Positions 19,701 to 27,114 of a stretch of DNA of 42,131 bases are shown piece by piece (position 1 is the first letter of the stretch; the number at the start of each line of letters is the position of its first letter). This stretch comes from an uncultured Clostridia bacterium. Lineage in GTDB: Bacteria; Bacillota; Clostridia; Oscillospirales; Ruminococcaceae. The notes below the pieces were generated by a model, which searched no databases, was not told where the DNA came from, and saw only the letters and a list, made by a program, of their open reading frames with translations. The DNA lies in assembly GCA_947629785.1 (NCBI GenBank), contig CANRFB010000019.1:1-42131 (forward strand), written 5' to 3'. The position numbers were made by a program, and so were the translations under genes.

Positions 19701-19971
19701 GAACATGGTGGCGGCAAATGTGGTCCGCCGCGCTTCCGAGGAAAAACCCAACGTAATGTCGCTTCTCGACAGTGGAAAGATAGACTATGTTATCTCCACA
19801 TCGGCAAAAGGGCGGATCCCCGCATTTGACAGCGTAAAGATACGCCGCAAAACGGTGGAACGTTCCATCTGCTGCCTGACCGCTATCGACACGGCAAACG
19901 CCGTTGCGGACATTCTCATGATGGGCAAGAATATCACCGACATGGAAATGATAGATATTACAAAAATTTAA
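16774..19971 (+). CDS. carB: Carbamoyl phosphate synthase large subunit
   Basis: CarB makes carbamoyl phosphate from bicarbonate, ammonia and two ATP. The 1065-residue protein contains two homologous ATP-grasp halves, each beginning with a Rossmann-like segment ([20 protein letters not shown] at about residue 10 and [19 protein letters not shown] at about 553) and each with EVNPR(V/S)SRSS-type metal motifs. The C-terminal MGS-like allosteric domain (about 930-1065) is the UMP/ornithine control site in known enzymes. No truncation seen. Confidence 0.98.
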   Translation: [1065 protein letters not shown]

Positions 19972-20056
19972 CGGCTTTATCTGCGGGAATGTTCCGATTT
20001 CTGGGCAAAATTATTATGTGGAATATTCCCGCGGAATTTATTACAGGAGGCTTTCG

Positions 20057-20836
20057 ATGAAATACACACAAGGCAGATACATTATTCTTTCCAAAAAAAC
20101 TCTTGCCAAGGAAATCTACGACATGACCATACTTTGTCCTGAAATTGCCGAGATCGCCAAGGCAGGACAATTTGTTAACGTAAAAGTGAACGGCTTTACA
20201 CTCCGCAGACCTATTTCAATATGTTCAATCGACCGCGAGAAAGGTACTCTGCGGATAGTTTTTGAAGTCCGCGGCGAGGGTACAAAAGAAATGTCGCAGA
20301 TTGCGGAGGGAGAACTTATCGACATTGTTGCGCCTTTAGGCGGACGGGGGTTCAAGGTGGATCAGTTTGAAACGGCGGTAATTATCGGCGGCGGGATAGG
20401 TACTCCCCCCATGCTTGCGGTAGCTGAAAAATTCGGCGAAAAAGGAACGGTAATAAGCGGTTTCAGAAACGCGGCGGCGGTAATTCTTCAGGAAGATTTC
20501 AAAGCTGCGGGCGCGGAAACTATCCTTTGCACCGACGACGGTTCGGCAGGAAAGAAAGGTTTTGTCACGGACGCGCTGAAAGAAGTTCTTTCCCGTAAAA
20601 AGCCCGAAGTCATTTTTGCCTGCGGTCCCGATGTCATGCTTCGCAGGGTAATTGAAATTGCAAAGGAAAATAACATAAAATGTCAGGTTTCCCTTGAAGA
20701 ACGCATGGGCTGCGGCGTCGGCGCGTGTCTTGTCTGCGCTTGCAGGACCATTCGTAACGGCGATGAATATTACGCTCACGTCTGCAAGGACGGTCCTGTT
20801 TTCAATGCGGAGGAGGTGCTTTTCGATGAGCGATAA
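20057..20836 (+). CDS. pyrK: Dihydroorotate dehydrogenase electron transfer subunit
   Basis: PyrK carries FAD and a 2Fe-2S cluster and passes electrons from PyrD to NAD+. The 259-residue protein has the flavin-binding segment RRPISICSI (about 50-58), the NAD-binding segment VIIGGGIGTPPML, and the cluster ligands C219, C224, C227 and C243. ATG 20057 is 6 nt after AGGAGG. It overlaps pyrD by 11 nt, which fits a tightly coupled heterotetramer. Confidence 0.96.
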   Translation: MKYTQGRYIILSKKTLAKEIYDMTILCPEIAEIAKAGQFVNVKVNGFTLRRPISICSIDREKGTLRIVFEVRGEGTKEMSQIAEGELIDIVAPLGGRGFKVDQFETAVIIGGGIGTPPMLAVAEKFGEKGTVISGFRNAAAVILQEDFKAAGAETILCTDDGSAGKKGFVTDALKEVLSRKKPEVIFACGPDVMLRRVIEIAKENNIKCQVSLEERMGCGVGACLVCACRTIRNGDEYYAHVCKDGPVFNAEEVLFDER

Positions 20837-21740
20837 GCTTTCGGTGAATTTTGCGGGTGTGGATTTCAAAAACCCTGTTATACCCGCTTCGGGAGCGTTC
20901 GGTTACGGACGGGAATATGAAAACTTCTATCCCCTTTCCAACCTTGGCGGAATTTCCGTAAAAGGCACCACAGGCACGAAGCGGAACGGCAATCTTCCGC
21001 CGAGGATCGCGGAAACGCCGTCGGGTATGCTTAACAGCGTGGGATTGCAGAATCCCGGGATCGATCATTTTATAAAGATCGAACTTCCCAACCTGAAAAC
21101 CAAGGACACGGTAATTATTGCAAATATCGCGGGTTCCACTGCGGACGAATACCGCGAAATTGCGGAAAAGCTGGAAAATACCGATGTTGACATGATAGAA
21201 GTGAATATTTCCTGCCCCAACGTCAAGGCGGGGGGAGCGGCTTTCGGCGTTACCTGCGAGGGTGCGGCTTCCATTACGAAAATTGTCCGCGCCGCGACCA
21301 GAAAGCCTGTTATGATGAAGCTTTCCCCCAATGTTACAAATATTGCGGAGATCGCCAAGGCGGTGGAAGCGGAGGGCGCGGACGCAGTTTCGCTGATAAA
21401 TACGCTTCTTGGAATGAAAATTGACATAAAGACCCGCCGCCCCGTGCTTCACAACAACGTAGGCGGACTTTCGGGACCTGCGGTATTCCCCGTTGCGGTA
21501 AGAATGGTATGGCAGGTTTCAAACGCGGTAAAGATCCCCGTTTGCGGAATGGGCGGTATTTCCCGCTGGCAGGACGTTGTGGAAATGATGATGGCGGGCG
21601 CGCAGGTGGTTCAGATAGGCGCGGCAATGTTCTCCGACCCGTTTGCACCGTTAAAAATTATCGAGGGACTGGAAAATTACGTTTCCGAAAACGATCTGAA
21701 TAATTTGCAGGAAATAGTAGGAACGGTAATTCCTTGGTGA
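20826..21740 (+). CDS. pyrD: Dihydroorotate dehydrogenase, class 1B catalytic subunit
   Basis: PyrD oxidizes dihydroorotate to orotate with FMN. The 304-residue protein has the catalytic cysteine in EVNISCPNVKAGG (C130), typical of class 1 enzymes, plus the FMN phosphate site near IPVCGMGGISRWQD. The adjacent pyrK makes it the NAD-dependent class 1B form. ATG 20826 has GGAGGAGGTG upstream; the frame stays open upstream only as overlap with pyrK. Last gene of the operon; no pyrE follows. Confidence 0.96.
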   Translation: MSDKLSVNFAGVDFKNPVIPASGAFGYGREYENFYPLSNLGGISVKGTTGTKRNGNLPPRIAETPSGMLNSVGLQNPGIDHFIKIELPNLKTKDTVIIANIAGSTADEYREIAEKLENTDVDMIEVNISCPNVKAGGAAFGVTCEGAASITKIVRAATRKPVMMKLSPNVTNIAEIAKAVEAEGADAVSLINTLLGMKIDIKTRRPVLHNNVGGLSGPAVFPVAVRMVWQVSNAVKIPVCGMGGISRWQDVVEMMMAGAQVVQIGAAMFSDPFAPLKIIEGLENYVSENDLNNLQEIVGTVIPW

Positions 21741-21789
21741 GAAATTATTTGTGCAAAGTTAACAAAAATCAAAAAAGATCAAACAGCCC

Positions 21790-21818
21790 TTGACAATATA
21801 AAAGGAAAATGTTATAAT
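21790..21818 (+). promoter_or_regulatory. Promoter of rpsF-ssb-rpsR
   Basis: TTGACA (21790-21795) and TATAAT (21813-21818), spacer 17 nt. No clear terminator separates it from pyrD. Confidence 0.88.
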
Positions 21819-21831
21819 AAATAAGTATCCT

Positions 21832-21853
21832 CGTCCGCGTACAGTCACGGACG
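21832..21853 (+). promoter_or_regulatory. Leader hairpin of rpsF
   Basis: CGTCCG (21832-21837) pairs with CGGACG (21848-21853) around a 10-nt loop, just before the rpsF AGGAGGTG. The S6:S18 complex is known to bind a CCG-containing hairpin in its own leader; this is in the right place, but the CCG here appears paired, so identity with that motif is uncertain. Confidence 0.4.
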
Positions 21854-21876
21854 TAATCCAAGAGGAGGTGTTTTAA

Positions 21877-22167
21877 ATGGCTAAGGTAAACGAATCTTAC
21901 GAAACAATGGCAGTTTACAGCCTGAAAAACGGTGAGGAGGGCGTTAAGGCTCTCAATGACAAGTTCACCGCTATGATCGAGGCTAACGGCACTCTGGAAT
22001 CCGTCAACGAGTGGGGCAAGAGAAAGCTTGCTTACGAGATCGACGACCAGACCGAGGGTTATTATGTGCTTTACACATATTCCTGCAAGCCCGATTTTCC
22101 TGCTGAACTTGACCGTGTTTTCAAGATCACGGACGGCGTAATGCGTTCACTCATTACGGTAAAGTAA
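21877..22167 (+). CDS. rpsF: 30S ribosomal protein S6
   Basis: S6 binds S18 in the small-subunit platform. The 96-residue protein has the ferredoxin-like fold segments NESYETMAVYSLKNGEEG and ESVNEWGKRKLAYEIDDQTE, then YYVLYTY, all typical of S6. ATG 21877 follows GAGGAGGTG. It leads the rpsF-ssb-rpsR trio conserved across bacteria. Confidence 0.97.
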   Translation: MAKVNESYETMAVYSLKNGEEGVKALNDKFTAMIEANGTLESVNEWGKRKLAYEIDDQTEGYYVLYTYSCKPDFPAELDRVFKITDGVMRSLITVK

Positions 22168-22208
22168 CAACATAGTTTTTTAACAGACACAAAAGGAGGC
22201 TGAAAAAT

Positions 22209-22877
22209 ATGCTGAGCGCTTGTTCGATAAATAATGTAATTCTTATGGGCAGACTTACTTCCGACCCTGAACTGCGGCAAACCGCAAACGGTACAAGTAC
22301 CTGTCAGATAACCGTGGCTGTAAACCGGAACTATTCCAATCAGGAAGGCGAACGCCCCACGGATTTTATTACCGTTGTTGCATGGCGGCAGACCGCTGAA
22401 TTTATTTGCAGGAATTTTTCAAAAGGAAAGATAATCCTTGTTGAGGGCGAACTCAGATCAAGAACTTATGATGATAAGCGTTACCCCGAAGTTCGTCACT
22501 ATGTTACGGAAGTTTATGCAAATAACGTATCTTTCGGCGAAACAAAGGCTTCCAGCGATGCGCATAGCGGCGGTTACGGAAACCGCGGCGGAAACGGCTA
22601 CAATAACGGCGGCTACGGCGGAAACAATTACGGCGGTTACGGAAACGGCGGAGGCTATGGAAATGGCGGAAGCTATGGAAACGGCGGCGGTTACGGAAGC
22701 GGCAGCTACGGCGGAAGCCAAGGCGGTTACAGGAATAATCAACAGGACAGCAATCCGGAAAATTACGACAATCAGTATAATAACAATCAGCCGCAGCAGA
22801 GTGCAGGATTAGGCGATTTCAGCGACTTTGAAGATGTAGGCAGCGGAGATTCCTCAGACGGCGATCTGCCGTTCTGA
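22209..22877 (+). CDS. ssb: Single-stranded DNA-binding protein with Gly/Tyr/Asn-rich linker
   Basis: SSB coats single-stranded DNA and recruits repair and replication proteins. The 222-residue protein has an N-terminal OB fold (about 1-112: NNVILMGRLTSDPELRQT, QITVAVNR, FITVVAWRQTAEF). A long disordered linker (about 118-205) is made of repeated GGYGN-type units and then Asn/Gln-rich sequence. The acidic tip ends DGDLPF, the protein-docking tail. The linker is longer and more repetitive than in Bacillus SSB. GGAGGC precedes ATG 22209. Confidence 0.96.
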   Translation: MLSACSINNVILMGRLTSDPELRQTANGTSTCQITVAVNRNYSNQEGERPTDFITVVAWRQTAEFICRNFSKGKIILVEGELRSRTYDDKRYPEVRHYVTEVYANNVSFGETKASSDAHSGGYGNRGGNGYNNGGYGGNNYGGYGNGGGYGNGGSYGNGGGYGSGSYGGSQGGYRNNQQDSNPENYDNQYNNNQPQQSAGLGDFSDFEDVGSGDSSDGDLPF

Positions 22878-22923
22878 AAGCGCACTATGCTGAAAATTAC
22901 CGATAAAATAAGGAGGGTTTCAA

Positions 22924-23172
22924 ATGGAAAAGGATAGAGAGAAAGCTCCCAGAGGCGCAAAGAGAACCCGCAAGAAGGTTTGTATGTTCTGCGCCGACAG
23001 AGTTGAAAAGATCGATTATAAGGATATTGCAAGGCTTAAAAAGTGCATGACCGAAAGAGCAAAGATTCTTCCCAGACGTGTTACAGGCACTTGTGCATAC
23101 CACCAGAGAGAACTTACCGTTGCTATCAAGCGCGCAAGATATATTGCTCTTCTCCCTTATGTTTCCGACTAA
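22924..23172 (+). CDS. rpsR: 30S ribosomal protein S18
   Basis: S18 is the S6 partner in the small subunit. The 82-residue protein has the signature [20 protein letters not shown] and [20 protein letters not shown]. It has Cys residues in a CMFC pair plus two later Cys, which suggests the zinc-binding form. AGGAGGG precedes ATG 22924. A bidirectional terminator follows. Confidence 0.97.
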   Translation: MEKDREKAPRGAKRTRKKVCMFCADRVEKIDYKDIARLKKCMTERAKILPRRVTGTCAYHQRELTVAIKRARYIALLPYVSD

Positions 23173-23177
23173 ATCAG

Positions 23178-23208
23178 AAGCGGCTCGGTGATCCCGAACC
23201 GCTTTTTT
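23178..23208. terminator. Terminator between rpsR and tatD
   Basis: AAGCGG (23178-23183) pairs with CCGCTT (23199-23204), with a further TCGG/CCGA inner stem, followed by a T run on the plus strand. The tatD stop lies directly against it, so it could serve both converging genes. Confidence 0.85.
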
Positions 23209-23981
23209 CATTTCATTTTATAAAATAATTTCAGGGTGTTTTCCATGGTCTGCTTTGCGACCAGTTCGGGGGAAACGCCTTTTATTTCCGCGATTTTCTG
23301 TATGATATAAATTATCATACTGCTGTCGCAGCGGGTTCCGCGGTTGGGTTCGGGAGCCATATAAGGGCAGTCGGTCTCAAGCATAAGTCTTTCAAGGGGA
23401 ACTGCTTCAAGGGCTTCAATGGCTCGCCTTGCGTTCTTGAAAGTCAGCACGCCGGTGAAACTGATATTCATTCTCAGTGCAAGAACTTGCTTTGCAGTTT
23501 CGGCAGAACCCGAAAAACAGTGCATAACGCCGTTCACCGAGCCGCGCTTCCGGAGTATTTCCATGGTATCTTCCGTTGCGTCTCTGGAATGTATCACCAC
23601 CGGCAGGGAAAGTTCCGCGGCAAGGTCAAGCTGTTCCTCGAAGAACTTTTTCTGCAAGGCGGCGTTGTAATTTTCGTAATGGTAGTCCAGCCCGATCTCT
23701 CCGATGGCAACCGTTCTGGGAAGTTCCGCCCATTCTTTCAGCTGCTGCAAATAGTTATCGGGAACGCCCTCCACGTCCTCGGGGTGTATCCCCACGGCGG
23801 CGTAAACGAACGGGTACTTCTGGGAATATTCCACCGAAATTCGGGAACGTTCCATATTGCAGCCCATGTTGACGATATTCCGCACGCCCGCTTTATGAAT
23901 GCGGTTCAGAAGCTCGTCCCTGTCGTTATCGAACTGTTCCGCATCATAATGGGCGTGAGAGTCAATATATTCTAACGCCAA
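23208..23981 (-). CDS. tatD: TatD-family metal-dependent deoxyribonuclease
   Basis: This 257-residue TIM-barrel metallohydrolase acts on DNA 3' ends in characterized members. The metal motifs are visible: DSHAHYDAEQFD near residues 7-18, EIGLDYHYE, VIHSRDA and MHCFSGS, with a C-terminal LETDCPYM. The start is TTG at 23981; no ATG precedes the conserved N-terminus, and a GGGGG tract 8 nt upstream may serve as ribosome binding site. metG lies upstream on the same strand, separated by a repeat element; the metG-tatD order is common in Firmicutes. Confidence 0.93.
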   Translation of the reverse strand: MALEYIDSHAHYDAEQFDNDRDELLNRIHKAGVRNIVNMGCNMERSRISVEYSQKYPFVYAAVGIHPEDVEGVPDNYLQQLKEWAELPRTVAIGEIGLDYHYENYNAALQKKFFEEQLDLAAELSLPVVIHSRDATEDTMEILRKRGSVNGVMHCFSGSAETAKQVLALRMNISFTGVLTFKNARRAIEALEAVPLERLMLETDCPYMAPEPNRGTRCDSSMIIYIIQKIAEIKGVSPELVAKQTMENTLKLFYKMK

Positions 23982-24038
23982 AAATGCTTCCCCCTTTTTT
24001 ATACCTTAAAACTTTTATAGAGTGAGAGCCATTTTTAT

Positions 24039-24253
24039 AGAGTTGAGAGTTAAGAGTTGAGAGTTAAGAGTTGAGAGTGGAGTTTTTGACATAAACTGTT
24101 ATTGCTCTTTTCTCCACTTAATACGCTGCGGGAATAAATTATTAAGATTTTGCTGTTTTCTCTAATTAAAGAGTACAAAGTTGAAAATTTTATCTTAACT
24201 CTTAACTCTCAACTCTCAACTCTTAAAACCAAAAGCGTAGCTTTTGGTTTTAA
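24039..24253. repeat. MITE-like long-loop GAGTTRA element between tatD and metG
   Basis: Left arm 24040-24082 (heptads GAGTTGA/GAGTTAA) and right arm 24193-24225 (complementary heptads) enclose a core of about 110 nt. The core is clearly homologous to that at 29361-29468: both begin TTGACATAAACTGT and end GAGTACAAAGTTGAAAATTT. It has terminal inverted repeats and no coding capacity. The gap between tatD and metG holds nothing else recognized. Confidence 0.8.
24223..24253 (-). terminator. Perfect 14-bp hairpin at the end of metG
   Basis: TTAAAACCAAAAGC (24223-24236) and GCTTTTGGTTTTAA (24240-24253) pair fully around GTA. The stem includes the metG stop codon (24252-24250). It fits the GC-NNN-GC hairpin class, with a stem unlike the other copies. 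It may act as the metG terminator. Confidence 0.6.
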
Positions 24254-26196
24254 CGAAGTTTTGCTCCGTTGGGAATGTCCTTGTCAACGAAGATAACTTT
24301 TGCCGCGTCGTCCACATCGGCGGCAACTATCATGCCGTTGGATTCCACGCCGCAAAGTGTGGCAGGCGCAAGGTTCGCAACGACTATAAGCTTCTTGCCG
24401 ATAAGGTCTTCGGGCGCGTACCACTTGGCTATTCCCGAAACCACCTGACGAGTTCCGAAACCATCGTCAAGCTGCAAGCAAAGCAGCTTCTTCGCCTTGG
24501 GAACTTTTTCGCAAGCTTTTACTTCCGCAACGCGCAGGTCCACTTTCCCGAAATCATCTATTTTGATGGTTTCCGAAATGGGTACAAGATTTGCCTTGTC
24601 GGAATCTTCCGCGGGGGTGGGAGCGTTTTTCAGGATAATGGCGTTAAGTTCCTCGGTCTCCTTGTCAATGTCAAGCCGCGGGAAAAGTATTTCTCCCGGC
24701 TTTACGGTGACATTTGCGGGCAGAGCGCCGAATTTTCCCGCCGAATCATATGTTACGGAATTCTCGTACGCGCCGATCTGTTCCCAGACTTTCGGCATGG
24801 TAGTTGGCATGAAGCAGGACAGCAGTATGGTGGAAATTCTGATGGTTTCCAGAAGATTATACAGGACTGCGGCAAGGCGGGGCTTTTTCGCCTCGTCCTT
24901 GGCAAGGACCCAAGGCGCAGTCTCGTCAATATACTTGTTTGCGCGGCTGATAACCTTGAAAATTTCCGCTAGCGCGTTGTTGAGCTGGGTTTCGTCCACA
25001 AAGTGATCCACATTGTCACGAAGCGCGCTTGCCATGGAAACAAGTTCATTGTCTATGGGATCGGATTCCCTGTCGGCGGGAAGCGTTCCGTCAAAATACT
25101 TCTTTACCATTGTAACGGTACGGGAAACAAGATTTCCCAGATCGTTGGCAAGGTCGGAATTTATCCGCTCGATCATTATCTTGTTTGAGAATGAACTGTC
25201 CGCGCCCAGTGCCATTTCCCGAAGAATGTGGTAACGGATAGCGTCGCAGCCGTAGCGTTCGCCCAGAACAAGCGGGTCTACAACATTTCCCAGAGACTTG
25301 CTCATCTTCTGACCGTTGAAAGTTATCCAGCCGTGAACTGCAAGATGTTTCGGCAGGGGAAGATCAAGCGCCATAAGCATTGCAGGCCATATGATAGCGT
25401 GGAAACGCATAATATCCTTTGCCACCATATGCACGTCCGCAGGCCAGAATTTGTCATAGTCGTCATGGGCGGAATTGTTGTACCCCAGCGCGGTGATATA
25501 GTTTGAAAGTGCGTCTATCCAGACGTAAACAACGTGCTTTTCGTCAAAATCAACGGGTATTCCCCACTTGAAAGACGTTCTCGACACGCACAGATCTTCA
25601 AGCCCGGGCTTTATGAAATTGTTTACCAGTTCCACGGCGCGGGTCTTGGGACGGAGATAGTCGGTCTCAAGCAGAAGTTTTTCAATTCTGTCCGCGAATG
25701 GGGACATTTTGAAGAAATATGCTTCCTCGCGGGCTTCTTTAACCTCGCGGTGACATTCGGGGCAGCAGCCGTTCTCGTCAAGCTGGGATTCCGTCCAGAA
25801 ACTTTCGCAGGGAGTGCAGTATTTGCCCTTATATTCGCCCTTGTAAATGTAGCCCTTGTTGTAAAGCGTTCTGAAAATTTTCTGAACGGCTTCCACATGG
25901 TAGTCGTCGGTAGTTCTTATATACCTGTCGTAGCTTATATTCATATAAGACCAGAGGTTCTTGAAAATTTTAACTATCTCGTCAACATATTCCTTTGGAG
26001 TAACGCCTTTCTCGGCGGCTTTTTCCTCGATTTTCTGACCGTGTTCGTCCGTGCCTGTGAGGAACATAACGTCATAGCCCTGCATTCGCTTATATCTGGC
26101 GATAGAATCGCAGGCAACAGTCGTATAACAATGCCCGATATGGGGATTGCCCGACGGATAATAGATAGGTGTGGTGATGTAGAATTTCTTTGACAT
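24250..26196 (-). CDS. metG: Methionine-tRNA ligase with C-terminal tRNA-binding domain
   Basis: The enzyme charges tRNA-Met. The 648-residue protein has the class I signature HIGH (residues 19-22), KMSKS (297-301), a zinc knuckle with four cysteines (C127, C130, C145, C148), an anticodon-binding helical domain (about 370-500), and a C-terminal EMAP-like OB domain (about 545-648, starting at IKIDDFGKVDLRVAEVKACE) that supports dimerization and tRNA binding. ATG at 26196 has GGAGG upstream. It has its own promoter; no T-box is visible. Confidence 0.97.
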   Translation of the reverse strand: MSKKFYITTPIYYPSGNPHIGHCYTTVACDSIARYKRMQGYDVMFLTGTDEHGQKIEEKAAEKGVTPKEYVDEIVKIFKNLWSYMNISYDRYIRTTDDYHVEAVQKIFRTLYNKGYIYKGEYKGKYCTPCESFWTESQLDENGCCPECHREVKEAREEAYFFKMSPFADRIEKLLLETDYLRPKTRAVELVNNFIKPGLEDLCVSRTSFKWGIPVDFDEKHVVYVWIDALSNYITALGYNNSAHDDYDKFWPADVHMVAKDIMRFHAIIWPAMLMALDLPLPKHLAVHGWITFNGQKMSKSLGNVVDPLVLGERYGCDAIRYHILREMALGADSSFSNKIMIERINSDLANDLGNLVSRTVTMVKKYFDGTLPADRESDPIDNELVSMASALRDNVDHFVDETQLNNALAEIFKVISRANKYIDETAPWVLAKDEAKKPRLAAVLYNLLETIRISTILLSCFMPTTMPKVWEQIGAYENSVTYDSAGKFGALPANVTVKPGEILFPRLDIDKETEELNAIILKNAPTPAEDSDKANLVPISETIKIDDFGKVDLRVAEVKACEKVPKAKKLLCLQLDDGFGTRQVVSGIAKWYAPEDLIGKKLIVVANLAPATLCGVESNGMIVAADVDDAAKVIFVDKDIPNGAKLR

Positions 26197-26231
26197 TTGT
26201 ATTCCTCCAATTAAATAACGCTGATATTAGT

Positions 26232-26260
26232 ATTATACCCAAAATTTGCTGTCTTGTCAA
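26232..26260 (-). promoter_or_regulatory. Promoter of metG
   Basis: On the minus strand TTGACA (26260-26255) and TATAAT (26237-26232) have a 17-nt spacer and a GGG before the -10. The leader to metG is only about 30 nt, too short for a T-box or SAM riboswitch. Confidence 0.88.
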
Positions 26261-26354
26261 GGCTGAAAAGCGCAAGGCGCACGGCAATTCAACAGGTAAA
26301 TAAATTATGAATTTAATTTTACAAAAATTGATTAAATAGCAAAAATTTGATTAT

Positions 26355-26979
26355 TTATTCGATATGTGAGGGGCAAGACCAAAAAGGGAAGGGGGCAACC
26401 AGCGAGACGGAAGGAACGCGGTGGTTTCCCCCTTCCCTTTATGGTCTTTCCCCTCGCGCTCCCCTTTTCCTTTATTCTTACCCCCTTCGCCCAAGCTCGT
26501 ATGGGTTTACATATAATTAAAGTATCATAAATTTTATGACTTGCTTTACAAACTCTGCATAATTTCTTTGAACTTTTATTTATAGAATGTACTCTACAAA
26601 GTTTCGCTCGCAACGCGTGTAAGACCTTGTAAAGTCCGCTAAACGTCTAAATTTTGACAGACTTAACAAAGTCATACATTGAACTCAAAGTGTAAGCGCA
26701 CTTTACAAACTCAATTGTGATGGTTCAACTTTAAATTTTAGAATGGACTATTAAAGCGTTGCTTGAATAAATTCGCAAGGACGTGTAAAGTTCAGCAAAA
26801 TATTTAGTCTGCTTTTTTAGGTTAAACCCTTGCCAGCTTGGGCGAAAGGGGATAGGATTAAGGAGAGAGGGAGCAACGAGGGGGAGAACCTAAAAGGGAA
26901 GGGAGAAATCCGCCGCGTCCCTATCAAGTTTCCGGTTTCCCCCTTCCCTTTTTGGTGCTTCCCCTCGTTCATCGAATAA
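26355..26979. repeat. 625-bp intergenic inverted-repeat element, no gene
   Basis: Left arm 26355-26510 and right arm about 26818-26979 are long imperfect inverted repeats: both share TTATTCGAT at the outer end, the purine tracts AAAAGGGAAGGGGG and the inner segment AGCTTGGGCGAA. Each arm also folds on itself (for example 26379-26400 with about 26421-26446). The 300-nt core is A+T rich with scattered TTTACAAA/TGTAAAG-like words. No credible coding frame is seen. It fills most of the 918-nt gap between metG and the GGDEF gene. Candidate MITE or structured RNA gene. Confidence 0.7.
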
Positions 26980-27081
26980 CTAAGAAGTTATTTCTATTGT
27001 AGCATATTCAAGCTTTTGCCATTATAAAAACAATAAATTATTAAATAAATTTTAACTTATTGAAATACCCTGCTGCAATGC

Positions 27082-27103
27082 GGCAACATTCTTAAATGTT
27101 GCC
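27082..27103. terminator. Hairpin downstream of the GGDEF gene
   Basis: GGCAACAT (27082-27089) pairs with ATGTTGCC (27096-27103) around a 6-nt loop, just past the stop of the GGDEF gene (27115). No T run follows on the minus strand, so termination is uncertain. Confidence 0.45.
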
Positions 27104-27114
27104 TGTGATAAAAT

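Noticed and set aside
20694-20825. Upstream extension of pyrD
   Set aside because: It overlaps pyrK entirely in another frame; ATG 20826 with GGAGGTG begins at the conserved N-terminus.
22458-22812. Ala/Thr/Val-rich frames overlapping ssb on both strands
   Set aside because: They are shadows of the repetitive Gly-rich linker of ssb.
24039-24225. Heptad repeats as a CRISPR array
   Set aside because: Units are 7 nt and contiguous with no spacers of regular size, and no cas genes are present.
24244-26193. Several long plus-strand frames opposite metG
   Set aside because: They lie antisense to a confidently identified gene, lack ribosome sites and show no recognizable protein pattern.
26197-26231. 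T-box or SAM riboswitch before metG
   Set aside because: The leader between promoter and start codon is only about 30 nt and shows no such structure.
26332-26613. Minus-strand frame of 93 codons inside the large inverted repeat
   Set aside because: Low-complexity basic composition, spans arm and core of the repeat, no Shine-Dalgarno site seen.
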